A stretch of 64,000 nucleotides of DNA. Origin: Codonopsis lanceolata. Lineage: Eukaryota > Streptophyta > Magnoliopsida > Asterales > Campanulaceae. Shown here in pieces: positions 33,001 through 44,284 of this stretch. The notes beneath the pieces are model-generated. The model was not told the origin of the DNA. It saw nothing but the letters and a program-made list of their open reading frames with translations, and did no database searches. Within the stretch, counting starts at the first letter, position 1. Each line of letters begins with the position of its first letter. The stretch covers positions 82,128,407 to 82,192,406 of the forward strand of contig CM028380.1 of NCBI GenBank assembly GCA_013146195.2, in the 5' to 3' direction. The position numbers and the translations under genes are program-made.

Positions 33001-35998
33001 TATCTGGGAAACATACATTTGGAGATAAATCACACCAAAAGAATTTAAGAATAAATTACCACTATTCAACTCAATTTTTGCACCCCAAACACATATGCCA
33101 AGTGATCAATTAGTAGCATTATTATGTGAAACAGTGAAATGAGTACGATACTAATTACTTGAATGGCACTCACATAGAATCTTTGGAGATTTTCTAGTTG
33201 AATATAGTAACTTATAGACCTTTCTCTGTCCTCCTACCACAGGGAGTGGGGAGGGGCAGAGAGAGGGAATGGTGGTATTGCCCCTGCTGGTAAGAAAGAC
33301 TATACAAAGTACTCCACTACTCCCTCCGTCCCACTTTCTAGTTTTGGATGATCCACTCAAAGCAATCATGTTTGCAACATTCGGCTAACACTTCTAGGAG
33401 ATTCCAAATAATCCCTTATTATATTAGACTTACAGGCTGTTTGGAAACCCACAAAAACCGAATAAGGTGGGATTCTTGCAGCGCAGATAATGTTAGCCTA
33501 TGCTTGGTACTCCTTTCCCTGCAGAGAAATATAATTTCATCCGGTTTAAATTTAGGCAAATCTGACATGTTCATTGTTCATTCCATGCCTAAGGTAGTTC
33601 TCATAAAAGCCTATTAAATGTGTAGTATAACTTACTTTGACGTTTAATTTTCCAAGAGTCGATGCTACTAAAGGCACTCTCCCTCTTACCCCTTTCTATT
33701 TTCCTCCGATCTGCTTTCTTATACATGTTTCGATCAAAGCTTTCTCCTTTGGCTGATTTAATGAATGACGCCTCAACCTCTGATTCAAAATTTGTTCATG
33801 TGTTTATGCCTTGGGTTTTTCATTATGATGTATCATGCAAGACATGTTCAACTCCCTGTTCTTCAGAATCTAAAATCACATATACTTAAAGCATTTGCAT
33901 GGGCTCTCAGAATTGATTTTATCTTTTTTCTAATTTCAATAATTGATTTTTATGTTAAGGCTGTTTCTCACTCCCTCCTTTCCAAAATATAATCTTAATT
34001 TCCTCTTTGATTTGTCCTAAAAAAATAGTCCCACTTCTAAAAGAGGATATATTTAAAGTGCAATTCAAAGGAGGTACAAACAAGTAAAGGTACAATCTTA
34101 AAAAGTTGGACTCACAGTTCTTTTGGGTTGGAGGGAGTATTATTTTTATTTTCTCCGACATTTTTGGATATGGATGATACGCAGTTCATCAAGTTGATGC
34201 GAAGGACTGAAGAACACTTTGGATCATAAGCTTTAATGAATTGTACCAATACTGAGTCTAAAGTACTATCAGTCAAGACCTTGTTCTAAAATATATTGGC
34301 ACGAGTGAGTTGGTTTTTAACCTAATCGGACCATAAACTTCAAACTCTCAAGCAAGGCTTGAAGAGTTAAGAAAACAAATAAAGTTCATAAAATATAGGG
34401 TATTTATGGAAATCAAATTCAGAAAATGGTTGACTTTCAAATGTGAACTCTTTGAATGGAACAAAGGAAGCACTTTTGATGGAGGTTGGGACACTGGGGG
34501 ATAGTGGCATGGCTCCTGCTGGTCCTGATTTTGGTGTTAAATATATGAACATTGCTCCATATTAATTTACTTTTCTCCCTAGTTATCAGTTCTTCCCAAT
34601 CATAAGGTATTACTTAACTTACCTCTCCAAGACCCTGGGATGTTGCAAAAGTTAGATCAACTTCCAGATGACAACACAAGTCATGTCAATTATAATAACA
34701 AAACAAAGTACCAATGTCAATCGAAGTTCATTGTGCTCATCATTTAAAACGAGGAGAGAGAGCTCTGTAGCTCATAGACATTGTACATAATATTATACAT
34801 AATATGCATATACAAATACAGATTGACTCACCTTAGAAGAAGTAAACTGCTCGTGCAAAGAAGTATATTGGCCCCTTAAGGTGTTAAGGTTCTCCAGAAC
34901 AGCAGCCTTCTCTCGCTCTACATTCTTAAGGGTGTCATTAGTTGAATTGAGCTCAGATTGAAGTTTGCTATTATACTGTTGTAAGCTTGTGTTGTACTCT
35001 TGCAATCGCTTGTACATATCATTGAGCGATGATATCTATGAACCCAACAAACCCGAATGAATATAATCGAATAATTAGTAATTTTACTATGAAAAAACGT
35101 CTCAAATCCCAAATATTAGATCTATACACATTACCTTCTGATTAGCACTCGAACTCTCTCTTTGAGCTCTTCCAAGCTCTTCGGAAAGGGAAGTTTGAGA
35201 CCTCTCTGCAGACATTCTTGCCTCTTTCTCTCTGGCTAAGAATTCTGTTGCAACCTGAAATCACATTTTAGATGACTACTCTGCAAAAAGTAGTTCTAGA
35301 AATGCTTAACAAAGGCTTAATTAATGTTGTTTTCGATTTGACAACATACCACTTTATCTGATTCCTCCTTAGCAAACTTCTCCTGTAACGCAGCGTAATT
35401 TTTTCTCAGCTCCATGATGATTGAATTCAACTGTTCTTCCTTTGCCTTCATAAGCATTTCTAAAACCACGAAAATAAGCCTTGTGGAGTTCACTTTTAGA
35501 AGGGAGAAAACAAAGGGAAAACGGAAAGAAAAAAAAAAAGCAATTATACCCATATCAATACATCTCCTTTCTGCTAGTTCCAACAATTTCCTAAGCTTCT
35601 CATGCTCCAAGTAAAAATTCCCTTCGAGGTCTTGGAACCACCTAATGCAACCTCTAAGTTTCTTTATATACTCCTGCATTTGTTCACATTTCTCCTAAAA
35701 GAAAAACACAAATTCAGAACTGATTTAACCAATTTCAAATAAATTTTCCATGCAAGAAGACAGCAGGAGGAAATACGCACAAACCCAACTAACTAACCTT
35801 GAGATTGTATTTACTCTTTGTTTTCATCTTCTCATTCAACAATGCATCAACATCCTCTCTTGTAAACTCATTCCCTCCATATTCAGAACCACCACCATTG
35901 CTAGCTGGTCCGCCGGCCATTTCCAGATCTTGACCGCCATTGACAACCAAAAATGCTTGTCTTGTTCTGCTGCCATTAGTCGCACCCACCAATACCAT
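30094..35998 (-). CDS. KIN14N: kinesin-14 with C-terminal motor (KATB/KATC type), 16 exons
   Basis: Exons, minus strand: 35998-35798, 35694-35550, 35459-35350, 35254-35135, 35035-34832, 32971-32762, 32676-32602, 32508-32362, 32266-32128, 32019-31910, 31465-31304, 31206-31010, 30850-30769, 30644-30540, 30456-30352, 30276-30094. All introns are GT-AG and the 2295-base join is fully open, giving 764 residues (Arabidopsis KATC about 750). The N-terminus has EFTREDVDALLNEK. A coiled-coil stalk spans roughly 70-395. The neck RKKLHNTI leads to GNIRVFCRVRP. Motor: P-loop GQTGSGKT 494-501, switch I NEQSSRSH 615-622, switch II LIDLAGSE 646-653. A C-terminal motor with this neck implies minus-end-directed movement on microtubules in spindle or phragmoplast (family knowledge). 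The fifth intron (1.86 kb) holds a MITE. ATG 35998 is the first in-frame AUG. KATB and KATC orthology cannot be separated here. Confidence 0.95.
31690..31800. repeat. dispersed repeat in a kinesin intron
   Basis: TATTTCAAAACGCTATTTTTA and AAAACGCTCCAAATTGGAGC match words at 17105-17210. Probably a small MITE in the intron between the exons at 31304-31465 and 31910-32019. Confidence 0.4.
33971..34137. mobile_element. Stowaway-like MITE in the large kinesin intron
   Basis: Ends CTCCCTCCTTTCC and GGGTTGGAGGGAG. TA follows the right end; the left flank is CA. 167 bp, shorter than the main Stowaway family here. It lies in the intron 32972-34831. Confidence 0.65.
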
Positions 35999-36543
35999 TG
36001 TTCGCACTTGGATCTTTAATCCTCCTCTTTACCGAAATCTCATCAACACTAAATTGGTTCTTTCCAAACAATAAAAACTGGCAACAAAATTCACAATATG
36101 GGCGCTAATCGAGAAATGAACGAGGATGGAAACTGAAGAAACTAAAAGTGGGTATTAGAAATATTAAATCAAAAGGAGAACTTGTTCTGGTCAGAAGTCA
36201 TGTGACGAGTGAAGACTGAAGAGAGATAGCAAGTATAGTAGAGACTAGAGAGGTGAGGAGGGTGAGTTTTTGGTGGGGCCATGAATTGTAAACAAAGTTA
36301 AGCTAGGCTGATTGTAGAATCAGGGCCGTTGCTTTAATTTGCAGGAACTCTCGTGATCTCGATCAGTAAATCAAAATTTGATTTATTTTTTTTAACTTCC
36401 CAAATTGATTAAAAAATTGAGGGCTTTGTTTGGTAGTCGGACAAGGATAAGCAGTATTATTAATCTCAGTACTATTAGTGCTCTCGCTATTAATCCTCAC
36501 TTGTATATCGAGAGTAGTTTTAAGATTACAAATGTTAATCACA

Positions 36544-36830
36544 GGTGTCGTTTGGTAGCCAGGATTAAGGTTAGATAGGATTAATAAGCCGAGTTGTCTG
36601 TTGTTTGATACACAATAGGTGGTTGAGACTAATAACACGAGTTATCCAGATAAAGTCATTATCCCCTCACTATTAATACCAAGGAGAGGGTGGTATGCCC
36701 TCATTATCCGGATAATGACTTTATCCGGATAACTCGTACTATTAGTCCCGATCACTTATTGCGTACCAAACATTAAACAACTCGGCTTATAAATCATATC
36801 TAACATTAATCTTGACTATCAAACGACACC
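36544..36830. mobile_element. hairpin MITE, Tourist-like
   Basis: 287 bp, almost entirely self-complementary: GGTGTCGTTTGGTAGCCAGG at the left and, reversed, GGTGTCGTTTGATAGTCAAG at the right, with matching GAGTTATCC and GGATAACTC near the centre. The left flank 36421-36541 carries part of another copy (TTTGTTTGGTAGTCGGAC). A half copy occurs at 46646-46865. The target duplication is not clear. It lies about 550 bp upstream of the kinesin start. Confidence 0.75.
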
Positions 36831-36849
36831 TGAAAATGATCAGATTAAA

Positions 36850-39318
36850 TCAATTGGGGTAAATTTGTCTCTCTATATCTATCTATGTACTATGTAGGCG
36901 TAGCCCTCACGAGGCCAGAAATTATTCCGGACGTGTAGTTGGTAAATTGGTAAATGCGGAGATTGACTAGGAGCATCCAAGGACCACTTTTTGAATATTT
37001 TTGAAATGGTATCTGGCGGTATGCCGGTATTACAGGAGAGATTGGTTTAAGTCGTACCATGACCATTATGCCCTCATTCATTACCTTTGTGACTTTGTCA
37101 AAATCATTTTCCACATTTTTTTTGTTTATTTTATAATTTTCTCTACTTGTAAATATTTAGTGACTCGGGTTCTTTGTTTGATAAAAACTTGAGTAACATT
37201 ATTTTACAGATATTTTTTGTAAGATGAATTATCTTTATTAGACTTATCGTTTATTAGTGAGTTGAGTATGAGAGTCTCGACTATTGAGATTCCTCACAAG
37301 TGTTTTAAGTTGAGTCGTTAATGATAGATGTATTATAATATTACTAGATCTTTATGTTGTTACTTATGGCACGATGCCAGTATATCTGATTTCATCAATT
37401 GAAATGACAGTGCATAAATAGAAGGTGTAATTTAAAAAAATGTTACAGTTGAGGCATATATTGCTTCAAATGATAGTTGAAGGATTGATGTTTTGTAAAG
37501 GAATGATTGTTCAGAAGATTAATCACAAAGTGTGTCTTTGTAATATAAAGATAAAATATAGGGAGAAGAAAAAAGAGTGACTGCTAATAATATTAATTAT
37601 AGGGAGTGACTTGAAATAGGAAAAAAAAAATAGGAAATTAAAAACAAATAACTTGTCACATATGTGAATACGAGGGTGAATCTCAATCGTTAAATTTTTT
37701 AAAATAATTTAATCTCAGTCTCTTAGTAGTGCTAATGAATTATTTAGTTGTTTTATAACATAGATACTTAAAGAGTCTAAATTGAAGTTTGTTCATCAAT
37801 CTACAAGCCTTGTTGTGCTATTGATAATTTCCCAACTTGAGATATTTATAAGGGTAAGTGTATAGTAACAAAGTAACAATGATGACAATGATGTTATTAA
37901 TTCCATGGAGCTCGATCGGCAGTGGTTGGAATTTCTATTCGATTGTTGGTGCTTTGTAGCACTCCCTAGTACATGTCTTTTTCTTTAATAATCACCTCAT
38001 CTATTTCTTTCTACTTTCTACCTTTCTTCTCTCACACACACAATATTTATTCTAAACGTGTGTGGTACCACCTACTGGTTATTCTATCTACACCAAAAGT
38101 TAATTCCTAATAAGTAGCTTTCCAACTCAAAATCAAACCTTACCTAATTTATCTATTTATTAATTTCTTTATATTATAAACAATGACTCCATCTCTTTCA
38201 AACTTGTTCAATCATGTCGTTCATAGCTTGCCTTCTCTATATTTGCTACACTTGTTCTCTTACAATATACTATTGTTTTGTTAAATAAATATTTACAAGT
38301 ATGCCGATTGAAAAAATGTGATACTCATTAATATTCTCTCAATAGACTCACTTTGTTCAAAGTTAACTTGATTTTTTAAAACATTAAATTAATCATAGAT
38401 TTAATTGATTTTGCTAAAAAGCTCTTTGCAGCTATGATTTAAAAAAAAAACACACACACACACACACAAAGCTAATTTAATCACGTATGATACTTCATCT
38501 GTTGAATCATTTACTAATAATGCAACAGAATAAAAACTAACAGAAAGGTAAACAAAGAAAACTAAACACACCAAGTTATTATTAGAATCCTATAATAACC
38601 AAGCTTGCTAAAAAGACATCAAGAAAAGCAACAACATAGCCCAAGGAAGTAACACACGGCCAAAGAGCTAAAAATGAGCCACAACTTATTTACTCTAACA
38701 TTCTCTTAAGTGTTTTATTGTGTACAACTAAGAGGAGAAAATATGTTACATATACATTGATTCATGATCGATATGACCAAGTGTAATAAACTAATAATCA
38801 ACCAAGAATTACTGATGCAAAATTCATATTCCTTCAATCAAAGAATATTTTTATTTAGAGTAGGTCTTACAGATTTTAATTTATAAGATGAAATCTCACT
38901 CTTTCACAGTTCAACTCACCAATACACGATGGATCAGGTAAAAATGATTCATCTTACAAAAAATATACGTAAAATCGTCTAACACAAGTTTTTATCTTTT
39001 GTTTATGGTTATAAAAAAAATTAATATTCATTTTAGAATGAAGAGAGTAAATGAAACCATTTTCGTAGTCATTGGGGGTGGGCTTAATATTGCTTCGTCT
39101 TCAAGCATTGCCTTTGCTTTTCTGACTTTTTCATACAAACGTAAAGGCTAATCCAATTATCTATCTATCTATCACTGTTCTATACTTCATGGCTGGTATG
39201 AAATTATATTTATTATTACTACCTTAGATCGATTCCACCAGTCGTTAAAGAACTTTGAAGTAAATTATAGTTAGGTACGGCAACATGTAATGCGGGAATC
39301 TAATATAGATTCCCATCA
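36850..39318. other. AT-rich intergenic stretch without recognised genes
   Basis: No conserved protein or RNA found on either strand. There are low-complexity runs: (CA)n at 38450-38468 and CTAT repeats near 39160. Confidence 0.4.
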
Positions 39319-39327
39319 TTAGAAAAT

Positions 39328-39508
39328 GAATTATGTTACAACCACTAAATGACTACTTTATCTTGTGTATTGAGTGACATGATATTTTATGTATAATATA
39401 GTTGATTTCATTTTTTATCTCCATATATAGACTATAAGATGTTAAATAAAATGACATATCGTATTATTAGATAAATTAAGCATTTATTAAGTGACTTTAG
39501 TATTACTC
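39328..39508. mobile_element. diverged Mutator-like MITE (family of copies A and B)
   Basis: The right end reversed reads GAGTAATACTAAAGTCACTT, close to GAGTAATGCTAGAGTCACTC of copy B. The left end GAATTATGTTACAACCACT is more decayed. Flanks TTAGAAAAT and TTTAAAAAT (9 bp) match at 7 of 9 positions. 181 bp. Confidence 0.6.
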
Positions 39509-39947
39509 TTTAAAAATACGTATCTGTCCATTCTTTTTTTTTTCTCCTAGGCGTAGGAAGGAATCGAGCACGATCACTCGCGTTTACCATGTCTGTGTAT
39601 TTATCCGTTCTAATATGTTTTGTAGTCTCTAATTTACGTAATTGAAAAAGGAATATGTTGGCAAATTGAGTGTATTTGAAATGCAATTATTGAGTTGGAT
39701 ACATGGTTCAACTAAAAAAGAAATTTTTTTTTTTTTTGGCATACTGCAACTGCGATTTCGAGACTGAAATGATTCTTGTGTATTTTTATATTTAACCATT
39801 TAAATCGGTGACAGACGGCAGAATTTAAATGGTGGATTTGGTGAAGTGAAAGCCGGTAGTATTTGTTAGTACGAGTATTTGCCTATTTGGTTGACCTCCA
39901 ACTGGTTTCCAAATGTACAGTACAGGACAACTCGAGAAGTTGCTACT

Positions 39948-39984
39948 TTATGTTTATGTTTATGTTTATGTTTGTGTTTATGTG
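39948..39984 (+). repeat. TTTATG minisatellite
   Basis: Six near-perfect copies of the hexamer TTTATG (one is TTTGTG). Confidence 0.85.
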
Positions 39985-40233
39985 AGGCCTGCAAATTGTA
40001 TTAACTAAACATATAGAAGTAGCTTAATTAGACAAGGTCTGTAATCTGTTTACCACCGTTGGGAGTCACGTGCACTCTGTTTTATGGCTACGTTTGTTTA
40101 TAAATTATAATATCATCTGAAAGATTAAGGCCATTTCACTATAATTAATCCATGAATTCTTATCTAATCAACCCTCCGATCAGTCACATACCATACACAC
40201 CTGTATCATAATTTGTATGGATCCTACTATTTA

Positions 40234-40495
40234 CTCCCTCAGTTTTCAAATTATTGTCTATTTTTATTTTTTATTTTTGTCACTTTTTAAATAATTGTCC
40301 TTTTTCAAAAAAAATTCTTTTAGGAAAGCACTTTTACCACTTTATCCTTACTTTTTCTAACTACTTTAATTATAGTCACATACTCAAGGACATTAAAGGA
40401 AATCATACATTTCACTAATATTTATAATTCAATCCATTTGTTTTCTTAAATAATGTACCGGGTCAACCCAGACAATATTTTAAAAACGAAGGGAG
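40234..40495 (+). mobile_element. Stowaway MITE 6
   Basis: Ends CTCCCTCAGTTTTCAAATTATTG and AAAACGAAGGGAG with TA on both sides. Closest to the copy at 19383-19633. Confidence 0.85.
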
Positions 40496-40626
40496 TAGTA
40501 TTATTTTATTTTATTTTTTTTTTGAGGGGGGGGAGGCTGAAGACATTATTAGAGTATATAATACTTCTCAATCTAGCCAGTTAACTTTAGTATGAATAAA
40601 ATTTCCAAATCTCTCATTTAATGTAA

Positions 40627-41958
40627 GGAATAATTTCCAACCGGTACATTTTTGTAAAATTGTAACCGATCTACTCCCCTATTTTTTAATTTAACCGGTA
40701 AAATATTTTTGCATAAATTTGTTTCAAAAATGCCCTCTCCTCTGCCATTCTCTCTCTCACCCTCTGGCAAATTCAAACTTTTGCACTTTCCACCACTCCG
40801 TCTCCCACTTCTTCATAGTTTCTAGTTTCATGATCTTGACTGAATATGGGTTTGCAACAGCTCATACAATACCTAAAGATCAAAAGAAAGAGCTAGTCTT
40901 CTTCCAATGTTTACGGCCAGAACCCGAGGATGCAATGAATACAAAGATGTTGTACCAAGAGTTCCACCACATTACTTAATAAATAGGCACCTTTGAGAGT
41001 CATTAATTAGACCCATCTGTCTTTGCCAACATGAGGTTAATGGATTGAAGAATGTCTTAGAAAGGCACTCAATTCGATGGAATAGATGCAACATTGATAT
41101 CAGGAAATGAAGTAGCGCATGTCTCTGCAATTGTTTGAGTTCTCATTTCTCCGCATAAGTTCCGACGCCCCGCAATTTAGGCATCGTACGTTTCGACGAC
41201 GCTCGCAATTTAGGCATCATAACTTCTGATGTGTTAATGGGTGAACTTGTAACATGAAACACTGGTATCCTTGTGATATATTGGGAACCAACATGGAAAG
41301 CTTTGCCAACTTTTAGCCAAGTCTTCTCAACTTCATCGAGTGAAAACCTTCCCAACCTCTGCCAGAATCTTGCACTAGGATAGAAATAGAAAAAGTGGAC
41401 CAAGATGTGAAGTGAGACTTTGATTGAGTGAGTATCTCAGAGTGAATGATTAGTTGTTTTTTAAAGAGGGAGAATATTCTTATAGAAAGATAAGACTCTT
41501 CAATTGAAGACTAATTCATCAATCTCCTTTTCCTGATGTCGATGATGATAGTTTCAGAAGGTAGATTTGCTGTCAATATTAGTTAGGAAGAAAGTGTGTG
41601 TGAGAGAGGGAGAGAGAAAGAGAAAGTCATAGAGACATTTTTCATTCCCACGTTGTAATAATGCCTGGTGTGAGAGAGAGAGTAACCATTCGTCATTAAC
41701 GAGGGAAGACAAACGATGCTCAATTTTTGCATTGCGATGCCCAACTTTTGCATTGCAATGCCCAATTTTTGTATTGTGATGCCCAGATTTTGCATTGTGA
41801 TGCCCAATTTTGGGCAGGGGCTTTGTGTGCGTGTCTTTTATTCATTAAGGGTATTTTCAATATTTTACCCCCAAAAGTGTACTTTACCGGTTGAATAAAA
41901 TGAAAGTGGACTAGAGAGGTTATAATATCTCCAAAAGGTACCGGCTCGGTTATCACCC
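40627..41958. mobile_element. Mutator-like element, possible Pack-MULE 1
   Basis: 1332 bp flanked by a perfect 9-bp duplication TTAATGTAA (40618-40626 and 41959-41967). The ends are long degenerate inverted repeats: left GGAATAATTTCC then ACCGGTAC and AACCGGTAAA; right reversed GGGTGATAACC then GCCGGTACC and AACCGGTAAAG. Near the right end a tandem of TTTTGCATTGCAATGCCCAA units lies at 41716-41815. The interior holds open stretches, for example minus strand 41143-41403 with FWQRLGRFSLDEVEKTW, which look like acquired gene pieces, but I could not name the source. No MURA transposase. Confidence 0.8.
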
Positions 41959-42069
41959 TTAATGTAACATCCCGAAAATCTGGTCTGCTACGTGTAACTC
42001 ATACACTGACCTATTAAACACATAGCATCTTAGGTCACCAGGTCTATCACAAGTTGACCTAAAAGTCTA

Positions 42070-43235
42070 GGGAGAAATTCAGGCTGGTCCTTTTTTGTGA
42101 AAATATAACCACATTGGTCCCCTATATTTATTTTAAATCGCTAAAGTACACGTTTGTGGGAAAAATAACAAAGATACCCTTACTGAAGAAAATGCGTGCG
42201 GACAAACCCCCTGCCCAAATTTGAGCATTGCAATCCAAAAATTGGGCATCACAATGCATAATTGAAGTCTGTCCAAATTTGGGTATTGCAATGCAAAAAT
42301 CTCCGCTCAAAATCGTGCATTGAAATGAAAAATTAGGCATTGCAATGCTTCCGAAGCAAAAATTGGGCATCACTATTATTGGCTCACTTATGCTCTCTCT
42401 CACAGGGAGAGCCAAATTCCATAAAGTATCATTCAGAAGCATCCATTTCATATTAGCATTTTTCTGCCGATGACTTCCTTTCATTTTTTAACATTTTAGC
42501 CCAGGGCTGTTACTTTGTCTTTCTTTCTGGCAAGTGGAATTTTTTGTGGAATTCTTTCCACAGATGATTGCAACGAAGAATCCACTGCAAAAAAAGGAAA
42601 TTCTTTATTGATGGTCCAGTAATTACTCCAAGGGATAGAGGAAGAGGAATTATGCCTATGGAGCGCGACGAACGGGTAAGGGAGGAATGAGAATGTTAAA
42701 CTTTCATGCTTTCAGATTGGCAGAGATCGGAGTCTTCGATGTGCGGCAACAGAGTCTTTGATGTGGGAATCAAGATTCGAAGTTTCTATAGCTTTGTTAT
42801 TGGTATCATCGATGACGACGCTTGCCAGCTCCAATGCTTTGTTTATTGTAACTCACAAGAAGGCCACTCTCAACAGGCTCAAATTCGGCGCTAAAAGTGT
42901 CTCCGTCTCGATCATCATCTACAACCAAGGATTCGCGTATGTATTCCTCCGAATTTCATATTTCTAATATGTCCCTATATATTTGTATGCGCCCAGATCT
43001 AGCTCTGGTAAGATTTGCATGTTTCTATTTGAAGTAGCCAATGTATAGAATAAATCATTCACAATTTTGTAAAACGAGAAGGACTTTGAGAGAGAGAGAG
43101 AAAAGAGAAAGTCATAGAAGAGTGACGTTATAAAATGATATTTTCGTCTTTTTACCCAAAAAGTGTACTTTATCGGTTAAATAATATTATGTTGGACTGT
43201 TGCGGTTGAATTTGGTACAAGCCAGTAATTATTTC
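42070..43235. mobile_element. Pack-MULE 2 carrying a TRAP-beta-like exon
   Basis: 1166 bp. Flanks AAAAGTCTA (42061-42069) and AAAAGTTTA (43236-43244) are a 9-bp duplication with one mismatch. The ends are related to those of the element at 40627: GGCTGGTCC left and GGCTTGTACC right reversed, both followed by a segment with AAAGTACAC. The left subterminal zone (42220-42375) has the same ATTGCAATGC array as its neighbour, in opposite orientation. The interior contains a host gene fragment (42758-42936). Confidence 0.8.
42758..42936 (+). pseudogene. captured first exon resembling translocon-associated protein subunit beta
   Basis: Translation gives a signal-peptide-like SIALLLVSSMTTLASSNA, then LFIVTHKKATLNRLKFGAK and SVSVSIIIYNQGFA, ending at a splice-donor-like GTATGT. 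Plant TRAP-beta (SSR2, an ER membrane protein beside the Sec61 channel) starts with a signal peptide and a lumenal HKKAsLxRLKxG...YNQG segment. The rest of the gene is absent, and the piece lies between the terminal repeats of a Mutator-like element. The family name is from memory of conserved motifs. Confidence 0.65.
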
Positions 43236-43401
43236 AAAAGTTTATGGATGATGTTAGACTTGTTAGTGCCCAGTTGTAGTATGAGACCACCTTATAAACC
43301 ATACATAAGTCTCACATATATCTAATGCTAGATGAAAATGTTAGAGGTGGATGTTAGACGAGGGTATTGTTGTTAATGATGATTTTTCTTCAAGCATAGT
43401 A

Positions 43402-43654
43402 CTACCTTACTTTACCACATAATCATCCTAGTTGTTTCGGCACACAGTTTTAAAAAAACAAATTGACTTGATTATTTATATTGATTTAATGTGTAGTTTC
43501 CTTTAAAGCTCATATGTATGTGGCTCATAATTAAAGTAGTGTGAAAAAAATAAGATAAAGTAGTAAAAGTAATGTTCTAAAAAGGTAAGTTTTAAACTGG
43601 ATAATTATTTTAAAACGAATGAAAAAAAAATATGATAATTTAGAGACGGAGGAG
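43402..43654 (-). mobile_element. Stowaway MITE 7, reverse orientation
   Basis: The right end AGAGACGGAGGAG is followed by TA. The body carries the reverse of the usual word order (ACATTACTTTTACTAC and ATTATGAGCCACATAC when read on the minus strand). The left end is diverged. Confidence 0.75.
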
Positions 43655-43888
43655 TAGTTATTAAGGAAAGTAAAACATGTAGATGAATCATCATATCACT
43701 ATCGCTGGACATGGTAATCTAAATGTAATGATGATGCAGGAAAGAAAAATCAAAAAAAGAAGAAAGAAAAGACATGCACGTGGTGACGACTACCAAGCGT
43801 TTGAGCCTTCATTTCATCCGGTCGATGTTTTGATCGAAAAAAACAAATTAATATTTCTATGGAAGACTGGAAAAAAACAAACTAGAGC

Positions 43889-43975
43889 TCCAACTTGCCG
43901 GATTCGAACCAACAACCTAAGGATGGGTGAGGATACCACCACAGTCCTCCGCTCTACCAACTGAGCTAAGGTCGG
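43889..43975 (-). tRNA. tRNA-Tyr-like gene with intron, anticodon GTG, probable pseudogene
   Basis: The minus strand reads CCGACCTTAGCTCAGTTGGT (acceptor and D arm) and GGTTCGAATCC (T arm), the plant intron-containing tRNA-Tyr plan. The anticodon loop reads CTGTGG before the short intron, so the anticodon is GTG instead of GTA. The acceptor stem has a C-A mismatch (CCGACCT against AAGTTGG), and several C-to-T changes are seen in the 3' half. A T-run terminator follows on the minus strand. Probably transcribable but doubtful in function. Confidence 0.75.
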
Positions 43976-44035
43976 ATATGTTCGTATGCTTTGAAATTAA
44001 TATTTTATATAGTCTTTGAATAGAAATTAAAAAAT

Positions 44036-44108
44036 TGGAGATGCGGGGTATCGATCCCCGTACCTCTCGCATGCTAAGCGAGCGCTCTACCATCTGAGCT
44101 ACATCCCC
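44036..44108 (-). tRNA. tRNA-Ala (AGC)
   Basis: 73 bases on the minus strand: GGGGATGTAGCTCAGATGGT, the anticodon loop CTTAGCATG (AGC), GGGGATCGATACCCC in the T arm, and the acceptor end CATCTCC pairing with GGGGATG. All stems pair. A T6 terminator lies directly downstream. It is 60 bp upstream of the Tyr-like gene, in the same direction. Confidence 0.95.
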
Positions 44109-44229
44109 ATTGTTCTTTTTTGCTGCCAAAAACTATTTCTTTTATATACTCAGGGTATGTTTGGATACCCCAATTCCGTCGTTTGACATCATATTTAAAA
44201 TTTGGAATTCCAAATACTCCAATTCCATA

Positions 44230-44232
44230 AAA

Positions 44233-44282
<50 letters not shown>
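44230..44282. repeat. (TA)n microsatellite
   Basis: About 25 uninterrupted TA units at the presumed 5' edge of the Helitron. Confidence 0.95.

Positions 44283-44284
<2 letters not shown>

Noticed and set aside
33318..33350. CTCCCTCCGTCCCACTTTC, a Stowaway-like terminus in the kinesin intron
   Set aside because: No matching inverted end was found within several hundred bases, so it is at most a broken end.
34623..34634. Possible 12-base microexon between AG and GTAAGT in the large kinesin intron
   Set aside because: The flanking exons join in frame, and from memory of KATC no residues are missing there; it is probably a chance pair of splice-like sites.
43917..44129. 70-codon minus-strand open frame
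   Set aside because: It is the translation of the tRNA-Ala gene and part of the tRNA-Tyr-like gene.
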